This document shows, in pieces, positions 38,147-47,453 of a DNA stretch of 60,942 nucleotides. Position 1 is the stretch's first letter. Every line of letters starts with the position of its first letter. Location of the stretch: the NCBI GenBank assembly GCA_016714605.1, contig JADKDL010000031.1:1-60942 (forward strand), read 5' to 3'. Made by a program: the position numbers and the translations under genes. The DNA is from Bacteroidales bacterium (GTDB lineage Bacteria; Bacteroidota; Bacteroidia; Bacteroidales; UBA1715). The notes under the pieces were generated by a model. The model made no database searches. It was not told the origin of the DNA and saw only the letters and a list, made by a program, of their open reading frames with translations.

Positions 38147-38208
38147 TTGAAATGAATTTGAAAATTTGAAAATGAGTTAATTTGAAAATGAATAAAACCA
38201 AAATAAAG

Positions 38209-38652
38209 TTAAATCCATCGCTTTACCTTTTCTTTATAATGAATATATTCTTGACCAAATACTTCTGTCATTAGTTTTTCTTCTTTCAATACAAAGACAA
38301 AATGAATAGAAATAATAAAAAGAAAGGGCAATAGTATTGAAATTATATTCATAAAACAAATACCTATACCGAGTAGTAATAAAAACATTCCGATATACAT
38401 GGGGTTGCGGGTTTTAGAAAAGACTCCTTCATCGATTAAAAATGTAGATTTCTCTATATCTAAGGTTGTTTGATTTTTTTTGAATAAATCTCTGGCTTTT
38501 CCCATTATTACAAATCCTAGAAAACTTATAATTACACCCAATAGATTGAAGGGAAAGGGCAATAGATTATATTCAGGTATTAGAAAGTAAGAAATCACTA
38601 TCAGTATCAAAAAGACAAGAACAAAAACCGGAGGAATTATTATTTTTTTCAT
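38209..38652 (-). CDS. ICMT/PEMT-type membrane methyltransferase family protein
   Basis: 147 residues with four membrane segments (IIIPPVFVLVFLILIVISYF, LLPFPFNLLGVIISFLGFVI, IGMFLLLLGIGICFMNIISI, LLPFLFIISIHFVFVL). The motif SKTRNPMYIGM and the C-terminal EEKLMTEVFGQEYIHYKEKV are the S-adenosylmethionine-binding marks of the isoprenylcysteine carboxyl methyltransferase / phospholipid methyltransferase group. The substrate in bacteria is unknown. Confidence 0.85.
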   Translation of the reverse strand: MKKIIIPPVFVLVFLILIVISYFLIPEYNLLPFPFNLLGVIISFLGFVIMGKARDLFKKNQTTLDIEKSTFLIDEGVFSKTRNPMYIGMFLLLLGIGICFMNIISILLPFLFIISIHFVFVLKEEKLMTEVFGQEYIHYKEKVKRWI

Positions 38653-38794
38653 TAATAGTATATTTTCACCTTTTAGCTTATGTAAAAATAAATACTTTCA
38701 ACAACATATAGAAAATTTTTGAAGATCATTTTTGAAAATGTTACATTTCATTAATAACCTCATTGAATGCAATGGTGTAAACAAAGCTTTATAT

Positions 38795-39208
38795 TCAATT
38801 ACCTGAATTATAGAGCTGGGCTTCATCTACGACAAGAAACTTTGGGTCGTTTTCAATATAAACATTATTCAAATATGTTTGAAACCGTGCAGATAACTTT
38901 GTCTTATCTTTAATTGTACTATAATGAGCATCGGTATTGACACAATTTCCGGCACCTGTCACGGTTGTTTGTGTTATTTCTAGATTAAAAATGGAATATA
39001 ATTCCTGCTCTGATACAAAAATATAAAAATAATTATGAACAGTGGAATAATAAAGTTTTTGAGATACCAAGCCTGTAAATGCAGTAGCATTTTTTGTGAT
39101 TGGTTCTTTGAATTCTAGCATCAATACAATGTTTTCTGTATTATTTTGAGCTATTGATTGTGTTGAGAAAAAAGACAATAGAAAGAAAGCCACTAAATAA
39201 TTTTTCAT
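38795..39208 (-). CDS. Small secreted protein of unknown function
   Basis: The start at 39208 gives 137 residues with a clean signal peptide (MKNYLVAFFLLSFFSTQSIAQ). An upstream start ten codons earlier would add a non-signal-like extension. The mature protein has NIVLMLEFKEPITKNATAFT and YFYIFVSEQELYSIFNL. No recognised domain, and no clear operon partner. Confidence 0.7.
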   Translation of the reverse strand: MKNYLVAFFLLSFFSTQSIAQNNTENIVLMLEFKEPITKNATAFTGLVSQKLYYSTVHNYFYIFVSEQELYSIFNLEITQTTVTGAGNCVNTDAHYSTIKDKTKLSARFQTYLNNVYIENDPKFLVVDEAQLYNSGN

Positions 39209-39299
39209 GAGACTATAAATAATTTTGTGTAACCTCAATTTTTATATTTTACATCGATTTTCAAAGATAATCATAAATTGATTTAGAATAATACCCCAA

Positions 39300-39788
39300 T
39301 TAAAAATAGGCATATTCATACTTTTCACTTTTTTCCATCGATTTACTATTTCCTTCTATTACTTTGCCATTTCCTTCCATTATTTTTGCATTTCCTTCCG
39401 TTGTTTTATCATTTCCTTCCATTGCTTTTGCATTTCCTTCCATTGTTTTATCATTTCCTTCCATGATTTGCCATTTCCTTCCAGTGCTTTAGCATTTCCT
39501 TCCGTTGCTTTGCCATTTCCTTCTATTTCTTTGGCATTTCTGACCGTTTCCCTGACGTTTTTGACTGTTTCCCTGACGTTTTTGACCGTTACTTTGCCAT
39601 TTATACCCATTGCTCTGGCATTTATACCTGACACTTTAGTATTTAGCCCCGTTTCTCTTGCATTTCTCCCCGATGCTATATCATTTATACCCGACACTAT
39701 GTCAGTTTTAATCTTTATTTTAGCAAAAAATGAGACTGTATGTGTTTTTCTGTGAACTCGATTTTGATATTCTAACTCGCTCTTTCAT
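39300..39788 (-). CDS. Heptapeptide-repeat protein encoded by a 21-bp tandem repeat (frameshifted)
   Basis: Nearly all of this gene is a 21-bp tandem repeat read as seven-residue units. The N-terminal half reads GINxxxS / GLNTKVS / VKNVRET and the C-terminal half EGNAKAL / EGNDKTM / EGNGKVI. The open frame starts at a GTG at 39697 and drifts at the one 20-bp unit (39452-39471). Adding back one base keeps EGNxKxM units going to KYEYAYF and a TAA at 39302-39300. An ATG at 39788 (MKERVRISKSSSQ) joins through one indel in a T6 run near 39732. There is no signal peptide and no family I recognise. The product would be highly charged, low complexity and about 160 residues. Whether it is expressed is uncertain. 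Confidence 0.5.
39347..39702. repeat. 21-bp tandem repeat array, 17 units
   Basis: Seventeen consecutive units begin CATTT, TATTT or CGTTT. All are 21 bp except the sixth (39452-39471), which is 20 bp. Units 1-9 share CATTTCCTTCC(A/G)TTGYTTT and are nearly identical; units 10-12 share CGTTTTTGAC; units 13-17 are diverged (CATTTATACC). The gradient suggests recent expansion at the low-coordinate end. There are no spacers, so it is not a CRISPR array. Confidence 0.9.
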
Positions 39789-39891
39789 TTCTTTATCAAT
39801 AAAGTAAAATATTTAACTTTATTGATAATTAAAATAGAAATGAATTATTGGTACAACTTGCCATTTGCATAATCCTCGATTTGGTAAACAT

Positions 39892-40855
39892 TTATATTGT
39901 AATTACTATATTACCTTTTTTATGTCCTGATTCTACATATAGGTGAGCATCCGAAATTTGCTCCAAACTGTAATATCTATCTATAATAGTTTTGAGTTTT
40001 CCATTTTCTACAAGTCCTTTTATGAAATTAAGTGCTTCTTTTTTTATTTACCGACATAGCAAAAATTACTTTCTTTTGGCAAAACCATGCAGTCCAAATA
40101 CTTTGAAATATTCCTTTGAGACTAAACATAGTGTCTATATACACTCCATGCGCAGTAAGCACTTTTTTACAAGTACCAAAACTACTTTTACTCACAGTAT
40201 CGAATATTATATCGTAAACTTCATTGTTTTTTGTAAAGTCTTCTTTTGTATAATCTATTACTTTGTCGGCACCAAGCGAGGTAACTAATGCAATGTTTTT
40301 GGTACTGCAAACTCCTGTAACTTCTGCACCAAAGTATTTTGCCAATTGAACAGCAAAAGTCCCGATGCTACCCGATGCGCCGTTTATCAATACCTTTTGT
40401 CCAGGTTTTATTTTGGCTTTATCGCGCAGAAAGAATAATGCAGTTGAAGCACCATCGACCATTGAAGCCGCCTCTTCAAAAGTAGTATTAAGAGGTTTAT
40501 GCGCAAGCGAACCCGTTGATGATATACATTTATATTCGGCATAACAGCCTGTGCCAAAACCTCTGAAGCCAAAAACCACGTCTCCCGTTTTCCAATCATG
40601 TACTTCTGTGCCTGTAGCTTCAATAATACCCGAGAATTCGGTACCCAAAATCTGGTATCGCGCTTTTGGTTTGGTCAATCCCAATATAAATCTACTAAAA
40701 AGAGAGTCGGCTCTCCGCATATAGCAATCGGCATTAGTTACCGAGCTTGCTTTTATTTTTATCAACACCTCATTCTTTTTAGGAAAAGGCTTTTCAATAT
40801 CGACCAACTCTAAAACATCGGGCGCACCGAATTTTTTATAAATAACTGCTTTCAT
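39892..40855 (-). CDS. Zinc-free NAD(P)H quinone oxidoreductase / alcohol dehydrogenase family (one frameshift)
   Basis: Medium-chain dehydrogenase/reductase of the quinone oxidoreductase type. Marks: MKAVIYKKFGAPDVLEL, the catalytic-domain ILGTEFSGIIEATG, and the nucleotide-binding loop VLINGASGSIGTFAVQLAKY. The frame is lost at the A7 run near 40045. Removing one A restores KKEALNFIKGLVENGKLKTI and the normal C-terminus AHLYVESGHKKGNIVITI, ending at 39892, about 320 residues. It lies six bases after the AraC regulator and probably shares its transcript, so the regulator may control it. Confidence 0.85.
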
Positions 40856-40861
40856 AAGTTT

Positions 40862-41785
40862 CTAGTTGTTTAGAATTTGATTGTTCCTGAAATGAGAAGG
40901 AGAAACACCCAGCTTGTTTTTGAATAGTTTACTAAAATTCTGCGGATATTCGAACCCGAGCAGGAAAGCAATTTCATTAACCGAATGGTTGGTAGCGAGT
41001 AAAAGAGTTTTTGCCCTTTCAAGCAGATGAAAATGGATGTGTTCCTGAGCGTTTTTACCTGTTTCATTCTTGAGCATATCGCTAAAATAATTGGGAGACA
41101 GATTCATTTTCTCGGCACAGAACTTAACCGAAGGAAGCCCCATAGTTTTAGATTCCTCCGCACGAAAATATTCAGAAAGAAATAGTTCGAAATTGGCAAT
41201 TACATCTTTATTTTTATTTGTTCTTGTGATAAACTGCCTATCGTAAAACCGTTTGCAATAATTAAGCAACAACTCAAGGTTTGAAATTAGAAGATCGTGC
41301 GAATGCTTGTCAATATTTGTTTGATATTCCTTTTCAATCTGCTGTAGAATGGTTGTAAGAGTGCTTTGCTCGTCTGATGAGAGATGCAGCGCTTCGGTTT
41401 CATCGTAATTGAAAAACGAATATTCAGCAATTTTTTTACCCAAAGCCGTATTTCTAATAAACTCCTGATGAAAAAATAAACCCCAGCCCGCCACATTGAG
41501 CTGTTTTTCTGTTTTGTGCATTTGAATAACTTGTTCGGGAGCGGTACAGATAAGCGTGCCTTCTTTGTGATCGAAGAATTGCCTGCCGTAATGAAAGCTG
41601 CAATTGCTTTTGAAATTTATTGAGTAAAATTCACAAACAAACCTTCCCGATTGGGGAGTATTATCGGTATTAATTTTAGCATAATCAACAACGGTGATTA
41701 ACGGATGCTTTGGTTTCTCGAAACCTGCAAAATCATGCAGCTCACTTATTGACTTTACTCTGTATATTATATCTTCATTTTGCAT
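40862..41785 (-). CDS. AraC-family transcriptional regulator
   Basis: The start at 41785 (MQNEDIIYRVKSISELHDF) gives 307 residues, typical of Bacteroidota AraC proteins. The longer open frame upstream adds an unlikely 28 residues. The N-terminal cupin-like sensor region covers about 1-190. Two C-terminal helix-turn-helix units lie at about 205-300 (PSVKFCAEKMNLSPNYFSDM and SVNEIAFLLGFEYPQNFSKL, then FKNKLGVSPSHFR). It is immediately upstream of the oxidoreductase. Confidence 0.9.
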   Translation of the reverse strand: MQNEDIIYRVKSISELHDFAGFEKPKHPLITVVDYAKINTDNTPQSGRFVCEFYSINFKSNCSFHYGRQFFDHKEGTLICTAPEQVIQMHKTEKQLNVAGWGLFFHQEFIRNTALGKKIAEYSFFNYDETEALHLSSDEQSTLTTILQQIEKEYQTNIDKHSHDLLISNLELLLNYCKRFYDRQFITRTNKNKDVIANFELFLSEYFRAEESKTMGLPSVKFCAEKMNLSPNYFSDMLKNETGKNAQEHIHFHLLERAKTLLLATNHSVNEIAFLLGFEYPQNFSKLFKNKLGVSPSHFRNNQILNN

Positions 41786-41987
41786 ACTATTGAATGTTTT
41801 TAGAGATATACAAAGTAATGCCTTCTTTAGGATGAAGACAATAGCAAAATTCCGTTTTGTTCTATCCAAATTACAGAAAGAACGACAGACTTATGAAATA
41901 AGAAACACTCATGAACTTAGACGCACCTATAAAGCAAGGAACGTAAATCTAAAAAAAGGAATGATGCTTAATTCTTGATTCTTAACT

Positions 41988-43496
41988 CTATTTCACATTA
42001 AAAAATGCAATTACTTCATTCAACTGAGTGGCGCTAGATGCTAATTGATCTGCATTACGTGCTAGTTCGTCGCTCGATGAGGCGTTTTGCTGTGTAACGT
42101 TGTTTAGGTGCTGAATTGCATTATTGATTTGTTCAGCACCATTAGTCTGTTCTATGCTCGACGCTGTAATTTCAACAACAAGATCTTTAGCCATTTTAAT
42201 ATCAGGAAGTATGGTAGACATTTTCTTACCTGTTTCTTCGGCAAGCTTTAAATTTTCTTGTGTAAGCTGAATTATTTCATCGGCAGCAGTTTTGCTTCTT
42301 TCAGCAAGTCGGCGAACTTCGGCAGCAACAACCGAAAAACCTTTACCCTGTTCGCCGGCACGAGCAGCTTCAACGGCAGCATTTAGAGCCAACAGATTTG
42401 TTTGAAAAGCAATATCGTTTATAATCTTAATTTTATTAGCTACAATTCTGTTAGAGTCTATAATTTTTTGGGTATGACCTGCCAAACTTACTATTTCTGT
42501 ATGCGACAGATTCGTAATACTTTCGGTTTGTTTTGCATTGCTGGCATTTTGCTGTATGGCAGAAGTCATTTCTTCTACTGATGCCGAAATCTCTTCTATA
42601 GAAGATGCTTGCTGATTGGCCCCTTCTGATAAATGCAGAGCCGTTTCCTTAAATTGCTTAATTGATTGGGTTATTTGAGCAGAATCATTGGCTACGGAAA
42701 GTACCACATCATTTAATTTCGTGGCCATTTCGGTGAGCGATTGAGCCAACAATCCAATCTCATCATTATTAGTAAATTCAAATTCCGATTTTAGATTTCC
42801 ATTTGCAATTTCTTTAGCAAAATCGACACCCCGTTTTAAAGGAGTAGTTATAGAAATTATAATAAAATAAGAAAACACAATATTTAAAACTACAATAACT
42901 AAAAATATAGCTCCCAATATAATATACGAAAACTTGATAACTGAATTTGCTTCGTTTTCAACTTCAATATTTTGTTTGGTCGAAAGTTCTACCACTTTGT
43001 CTATATATTTTCTGTGTTCATTATAAAGTGGTTTTACTTCATTTTCTATGAGTAATAAAGCTTTTTCGGTATTCTTATTCAATAATAGAGGAATTAATTC
43101 GGCATTTATTTTTTTATAAAATTTATCGGCAGGTTCAAATGAGTTTTTTACCATATTCTCACGAATTTCTCCTTCAGTAAGAACTGTATCCCAGTATAGA
43201 TGTCGGTTATAATAGTCTTTTTCTAGACGGTGAAAATAGTCTATATTGTCGGTCAATTCTTTTTCTGTTTTAGAATTACTCATTTCTAACGTTACCAGAT
43301 AAGACTCAATAATATATTCGGGTGGAGGGAGAATGTCGGCAATTAAATCTTTGCCTTCAACAATCTTATTGTATAAATCGCCTTTAATTTTAAGTTTTTC
43401 TAATGAATTATAAGATAATACACCAAATATTGCCATACCAAATACAGAAATAGCAACTAAAACTAAAAGTTTTGATTTAATAAACAATTTGCCCAT
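41988..43496 (-). CDS. Methyl-accepting chemotaxis protein
   Basis: 502 residues. Membrane helix at about 10-28 (VLVAISVFGMAIFGVLSY), periplasmic four-helix-bundle sensor to about 185, second helix (YIILGAIFLVIVVLNIVFSYF), HAMP (about 213-265) and a cytoplasmic signalling domain with the hairpin-tip motif AAVEAARAGEQGKGFSVVAA then EVRRLAERS. It lacks an obvious CheR-tethering pentapeptide at the C-terminus (ends NEVIAFFNVK). No che genes are nearby; since classical flagella are rare in this phylum, its output may feed gliding, twitching or another two-component path. Confidence 0.93.
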   Translation of the reverse strand: MGKLFIKSKLLVLVAISVFGMAIFGVLSYNSLEKLKIKGDLYNKIVEGKDLIADILPPPEYIIESYLVTLEMSNSKTEKELTDNIDYFHRLEKDYYNRHLYWDTVLTEGEIRENMVKNSFEPADKFYKKINAELIPLLLNKNTEKALLLIENEVKPLYNEHRKYIDKVVELSTKQNIEVENEANSVIKFSYIILGAIFLVIVVLNIVFSYFIIISITTPLKRGVDFAKEIANGNLKSEFEFTNNDEIGLLAQSLTEMATKLNDVVLSVANDSAQITQSIKQFKETALHLSEGANQQASSIEEISASVEEMTSAIQQNASNAKQTESITNLSHTEIVSLAGHTQKIIDSNRIVANKIKIINDIAFQTNLLALNAAVEAARAGEQGKGFSVVAAEVRRLAERSKTAADEIIQLTQENLKLAEETGKKMSTILPDIKMAKDLVVEITASSIEQTNGAEQINNAIQHLNNVTQQNASSSDELARNADQLASSATQLNEVIAFFNVK

Positions 43497-43743
43497 AATT
43501 AATTTGTTTTATATGTTATAATCTTTATGCTATTTTTGAGAATACTTAACAATAATGACAATAGTACCTCCAAATGTCTTGTATTCAGAAATGCGACTTC
43601 TGTACAGACACTCATGACACTAGAAACGTCATCTAAAAAAACTAAAAATTATCCCTTGCTATACAAATCTATGCGTTTTATTATTAAAAACAAATTGCTA
43701 GTAATAAAATTTTAACATTCTGTTATTATTTATTCAAATTAAC

Positions 43744-44544
43744 TTAACATATCCTGCATTTCAGATATTTAGAATTGCCTTGTTGGTTAATTTCAAGGAG
43801 TTGGTCAACACATTCTCTTTTTTGAAATAGATAGATTATAATTCCGGCTAATATCATAAAAAAACCGAGAAGAAATATTTCAATATAAAAAGTCTGAGGA
43901 ACATAGCTTAATGAATATTCGAAAATGTTTTCTGAAAAGAATAATTTGTCAATGCTCTGATTAGGGAAGCTGTTTATGAGATACATATAGAAATCAATGC
44001 AAAATGATACAATCACAATTAAAGAGCCTGAAATAAGAAGCAAGAGCACTTTTTTATTTAAGGTATTTGGCATTTTTCTTTTCTGGTTATACAAAATAGA
44101 CATTGCGAGAAAAATCATAGTAATAGACAGCAGTACCGGAGCCCACACCGGCCCCACCCACATGGTAGGTAGAAGAAAAAGCACATCCCATTCAAAAACT
44201 GATGCAGGCCAATCAATAAATACGTAAAGAAATATGTAATAGAAAATATCCCAAACGGCAAAGCAAAATAGAAACCAAGCAAACCGTTCTATAGCACTTT
44301 TGCCAACCAAAACAGCTATAGATAAAAGCATAACCAGAGTAGCAAATTCTCTTACCAATTCGGTAATGGCTATATTAGTAGATGTTGGTTTGAGCGGGAA
44401 CATAAACCCTTGCGGATAATAAATCTCTCTCAAATATATAACTACTGCACTTTCCAACATTCCCATAGCTATAGAGAAAAGAGTAATCCAAAGTAATTGG
44501 CGGTTGAATAGTAACTGTCTTAAATTTTGTTTTATTGCGTTCAT
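43744..44544 (-). CDS. Polytopic membrane protein of unknown function
   Basis: 266 residues with about six membrane helices (LLWITLFSIAMGMLESAVVI, FATLVMLLSIAVLVG, FAWFLFCFAVWDIFYYIFLY, VGPVWAPVLLSITMIFLAMS, VLLLLISGSLIVIVSFCIDF, FLLGFFMILAGIIIYLF). The conserved-looking polar motif WDIFYYIFL and PTMWVGPVWAPVLLS recalls an uncharacterised family found across several phyla. No function is assigned. Confidence 0.7.
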   Translation of the reverse strand: MNAIKQNLRQLLFNRQLLWITLFSIAMGMLESAVVIYLREIYYPQGFMFPLKPTSTNIAITELVREFATLVMLLSIAVLVGKSAIERFAWFLFCFAVWDIFYYIFLYVFIDWPASVFEWDVLFLLPTMWVGPVWAPVLLSITMIFLAMSILYNQKRKMPNTLNKKVLLLLISGSLIVIVSFCIDFYMYLINSFPNQSIDKLFFSENIFEYSLSYVPQTFYIEIFLLGFFMILAGIIIYLFQKRECVDQLLEINQQGNSKYLKCRIC

Positions 44545-44635
44545 AATATTTTTGTTTTGAGATTAAATTTAAAAATTATTCTAAAGCTGCTATATTAGTT
44601 TCATTCATACAGCAGTTTGTGTGAAATTGAAAGAA

Positions 44636-46153
44636 TTATTTTGACTGGTCTAGAACAAACGGTCTGTAGTCGTTTATTTCACCAGCTTTTATTTTATTAT
44701 TGAAATAATCATAAACCTCCTGTTTTTTAAAACAATAAGATTGAATATTGTGATTTTCATAATCGGATAGGAAATATGTAATGTGACTAGGAAGCGTTTT
44801 ACCATCACTTATGACATAATTACTATCTACAGGATAGGCTACAGAAGTAACATATAAACATTCCTTTTCCCAAAGAAGCGGATAGTTCTCATAGCCAAGA
44901 TAAATTAGGTAATCATAATCCTGATTTTTTTTGTGTGCTAAGTTGTGTTCACTTACAACTAAGTTCCAATTTACGGCACTCGCAAGGATTAATACAACAT
45001 AGATTGCGTAAGCATTGCTTCTGAATAAGAACCAAGTACTTTGTTGGGTTAATACTTTATAGGCAGTAAGTACCAGCCCTATGATTGAAAAGAAAAGATA
45101 GAAATAAACACCAATTCTTTTATAGGTAAGAGCATAAGAATCTATATACAAATGGTTTTTATACATAGTCATGACGATAAGAATAATATTCTGAAGAATC
45201 CATAAATAAGTAAGCATTTTAACCATTTTCGAAGCTGAATCGAAATTCAGTTTGCCTCTGTAAAAGAAAATTATGAGTCCTATAGCAAAAAGTATTGACA
45301 CAATTACAGCACCTACCCCTTTATGCACATACTGAGAAAGTGTAATTTCATAAGGAAGCGTTCCTTTAAGGAGAAGGTAGTGTATATCGGTAAAATTTAA
45401 TAACAGTAAAAGACCGTTAAGAATTATAAAAAGCAATTTAGCAGCGAATATTTCATTGCTAAAAGGCACAACATTACCCATAAATGTATTCTCACTCCCA
45501 ATGTTTTCCGGGTTTAATGATTTGCTGTTTTCATTCTCTATTTTGGTGAATTGTCTCACCAATTGTGTTGGGTAAAAGAAAGAATAAAGCAACACAAAGC
45601 CAAGAACACAAAAGAAAAACCAGCTCCAGCTTATCGATTGAAATAAACCACTCGTTACCTTTTCAAATACCGGATTTATAGAACTATACAAAGCCATGAA
45701 AACAACAATAACTATCAACACAATAAAAACTGAAACCCACTTGCCCGATTTATTTATTATTGGTTTATTTGCAGTTTTTCTCAGTTTATCGCTTAATAAT
45801 TTGCCTTTAAAAATAAGAATGACAGCAAGTAACTGCGAAGCAATGCCGGCAATAAGTGCGGTAAGAATTGATATTTTTTTCCAGCGATTTACAAATCCCA
45901 AAATCAGCACTGAAACTATACACATTACAATTGCTAGTGTACTGGCATAATACATACAAAAGAAACCGGCAATAATAGTTCCTGTGGCAACTGTAAGCCA
46001 TTGTCTCGTTTTCCATATATTTGGGTGCATTACAACCGAAAAAGCTACAAGAAGTATTGCAAACAGCAAGTAGTTTAATCCTACATCTTGCTTGTAAAAT
46101 AATAAGCTAAATAGCAGTATAGCTATTGCATAAAGAATTGATTTTGTTTTCAT
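44636..46153 (-). CDS. DUF4173 / DUF4153-type membrane protein
   Basis: 505 residues with about twelve membrane helices. The middle section (TKIENENSKSLNPENIGSEN, then LLFIILNGLLLLLNFTDIHYL) and the following YVHKGVGAVIVSILFAIGLI, plus the tyrosine-bearing VYFYLFFSIIGLVLTAYK, fit DUF4173. The C-terminal soluble part holds YDYLIYLGYENYPLLWE. Biochemical role unknown. With the HTH regulator and membrane protein upstream it forms a co-directional cluster. Confidence 0.8.
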   Translation of the reverse strand: MKTKSILYAIAILLFSLLFYKQDVGLNYLLFAILLVAFSVVMHPNIWKTRQWLTVATGTIIAGFFCMYYASTLAIVMCIVSVLILGFVNRWKKISILTALIAGIASQLLAVILIFKGKLLSDKLRKTANKPIINKSGKWVSVFIVLIVIVVFMALYSSINPVFEKVTSGLFQSISWSWFFFCVLGFVLLYSFFYPTQLVRQFTKIENENSKSLNPENIGSENTFMGNVVPFSNEIFAAKLLFIILNGLLLLLNFTDIHYLLLKGTLPYEITLSQYVHKGVGAVIVSILFAIGLIIFFYRGKLNFDSASKMVKMLTYLWILQNIILIVMTMYKNHLYIDSYALTYKRIGVYFYLFFSIIGLVLTAYKVLTQQSTWFLFRSNAYAIYVVLILASAVNWNLVVSEHNLAHKKNQDYDYLIYLGYENYPLLWEKECLYVTSVAYPVDSNYVISDGKTLPSHITYFLSDYENHNIQSYCFKKQEVYDYFNNKIKAGEINDYRPFVLDQSK

Positions 46154-46266
46154 AGGTTTGATTTTTATGTGATTTATAATTTCTAATTATTTAATTCCAT
46201 TTAATTTATATTCAGTATTTATTAATGAAAGCACTTTGAATTTCAAAGCGTAAACTCAAAAAAAAA

Positions 46267-46563
46267 CTATTCACCTTTTATTAATTTTTCAAGAGCTTTT
46301 AGATGCTCTTGAAATGCATGTTTACCAAGTTTTGTAATTGAATACGATGTTCTTGGTTTTCTTCCGACAAATTCTTTGACCATTATGATATATTCTATTT
46401 TTTCCAAAGCTTTAAGGTGACTTGCCAAATTACCATCGGTAAGATTGAGTATTTCTTTCATTGAATTAAAATCTACCTCATCCTGAACCATAAGTATAGA
46501 CATAATGCCAAGGCGAACCCTGCTTTCAAAAGCTTTGTTAATATCGGCAATTATGTTTTTCAT
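46267..46563 (-). CDS. Winged-helix transcriptional regulator (HTH_34 type)
   Basis: 98 residues, a single winged-helix domain: FESRVRLGIMSILMVQDEVD, FNSMKEILNLTDGNLASHLK (recognition helix region) and YIIMVKEFVGRKPRTSYSIT (wing), then LGKHAFQEHLKAL. This small family is regularly found next to membrane proteins of the kind that flank it. It starts 24 bases after the 222-residue membrane protein, so it is probably part of the same transcript and autoregulatory. Confidence 0.88.
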   Translation of the reverse strand: MKNIIADINKAFESRVRLGIMSILMVQDEVDFNSMKEILNLTDGNLASHLKALEKIEYIIMVKEFVGRKPRTSYSITKLGKHAFQEHLKALEKLIKGE

Positions 46564-46587
46564 TCTTTTATAATTGAAATAGGTTTA

Positions 46588-47256
46588 TTATTTATTATTT
46601 GTAATTGTAATAGATTTTCTGTCATATTTAAAATAGATAACAGAGCCATAAATTATGTGAAGAATTCCAAAACCCAAAATCCAGAAATAAAGTCCATATC
46701 CAAAAAAGATAAGAGCAATAAGCCCCAGAGCAATTTCAGCCAAAGCCAACCATTTAATATCGCTCACGGTATATTTACTCGCATTAAGGAGAGCAAGACC
46801 ATAGAAAATAAGCATAGAAGGCGCAACCAATCCAATAATTTCATAATGAAACACTTGAACAATAACGAAAAATCCACCAACCGCCAACGGAACCGACATG
46901 TGAAAAAGCATAAGTTTGGCAGCTTTATCCCAAATTGGTAAGTTTTTCTTTTTCGCATTTCTAAGGGTAAAAAAGAAAGCAAAAAGCAGAGCTGTAAAAA
47001 GAGTTACTGCACCTAGTGCAAAGAAAAACAGCAGTTTGTCGGTAGCTATAGCTCTTTTATATCCAAAACCCGATTCCATATAATTATGATAATTCCAGTC
47101 CGAATCAAGATAGAAGGAAGCAATAAGTCCGGCAACTAAAGCTGTCAAACCGGCAGCAATTCCCGACAACCCACTTAACGATAGGAACTTTGATGAGCGT
47201 TCCATTATAGAACGAATCTCAGTTAAACTTTCTAGATATTGATTTTGATTTTCCAT
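46588..47256 (-). CDS. Membrane protein of unknown function paired with the HTH regulator
   Basis: 222 residues with six membrane segments. A cytosolic N-terminus (YLESLTEIRSIMERSSKFLS) leads to LSGIAAGLTALVAGLIASFY, then FFFALGAVTLFTALLFAFFF, MSVPLAVGGFFVIVQVF, IIGLVAPSMLIFYGLALL, WLALAEIALGLIALIFFGYG and FWILGFGILHIIYGSVIYF. I know of no function. It is the first gene of a leftward unit with the HTH regulator and the DUF4173 protein. Confidence 0.8.
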   Translation of the reverse strand: MENQNQYLESLTEIRSIMERSSKFLSLSGLSGIAAGLTALVAGLIASFYLDSDWNYHNYMESGFGYKRAIATDKLLFFFALGAVTLFTALLFAFFFTLRNAKKKNLPIWDKAAKLMLFHMSVPLAVGGFFVIVQVFHYEIIGLVAPSMLIFYGLALLNASKYTVSDIKWLALAEIALGLIALIFFGYGLYFWILGFGILHIIYGSVIYFKYDRKSITITNNK

Positions 47257-47453
47257 TTATAAAAGTACTTTGTATTGCAAAGTTAATTATAGAAATTAAA
47301 ATTGCAAGAAAAAGATGAAATATTTTTTGATTTTTTTTGATTTATTAGAAAGTAGAAAATAAATGATGCCGAAATTAAAACGCAACAGTAAACTCCAGCC
47401 CCAATAAATAAGGAATTTTTCATTACCTTTCATTATTAAAATTTATTTTCAGT

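Noticed and set aside
38140..38195. Short repeats of AATTTGAAAATG upstream of the SH3-like gene
   Set aside because: Only three imperfect copies in AT-rich DNA; probably chance.
39347..39702. Possible CRISPR array (regular repeats in a non-coding-looking stretch)
   Set aside because: Units are 21 bp head to tail with no unique spacers and no cas genes nearby; it is a tandem, probably coding, repeat.
39468..39755. Plus-strand 95-residue open frame with hydrophobic heptads
   Set aside because: It is the antisense reading of the 21-bp repeat; repeat periodicity keeps several frames open by chance.
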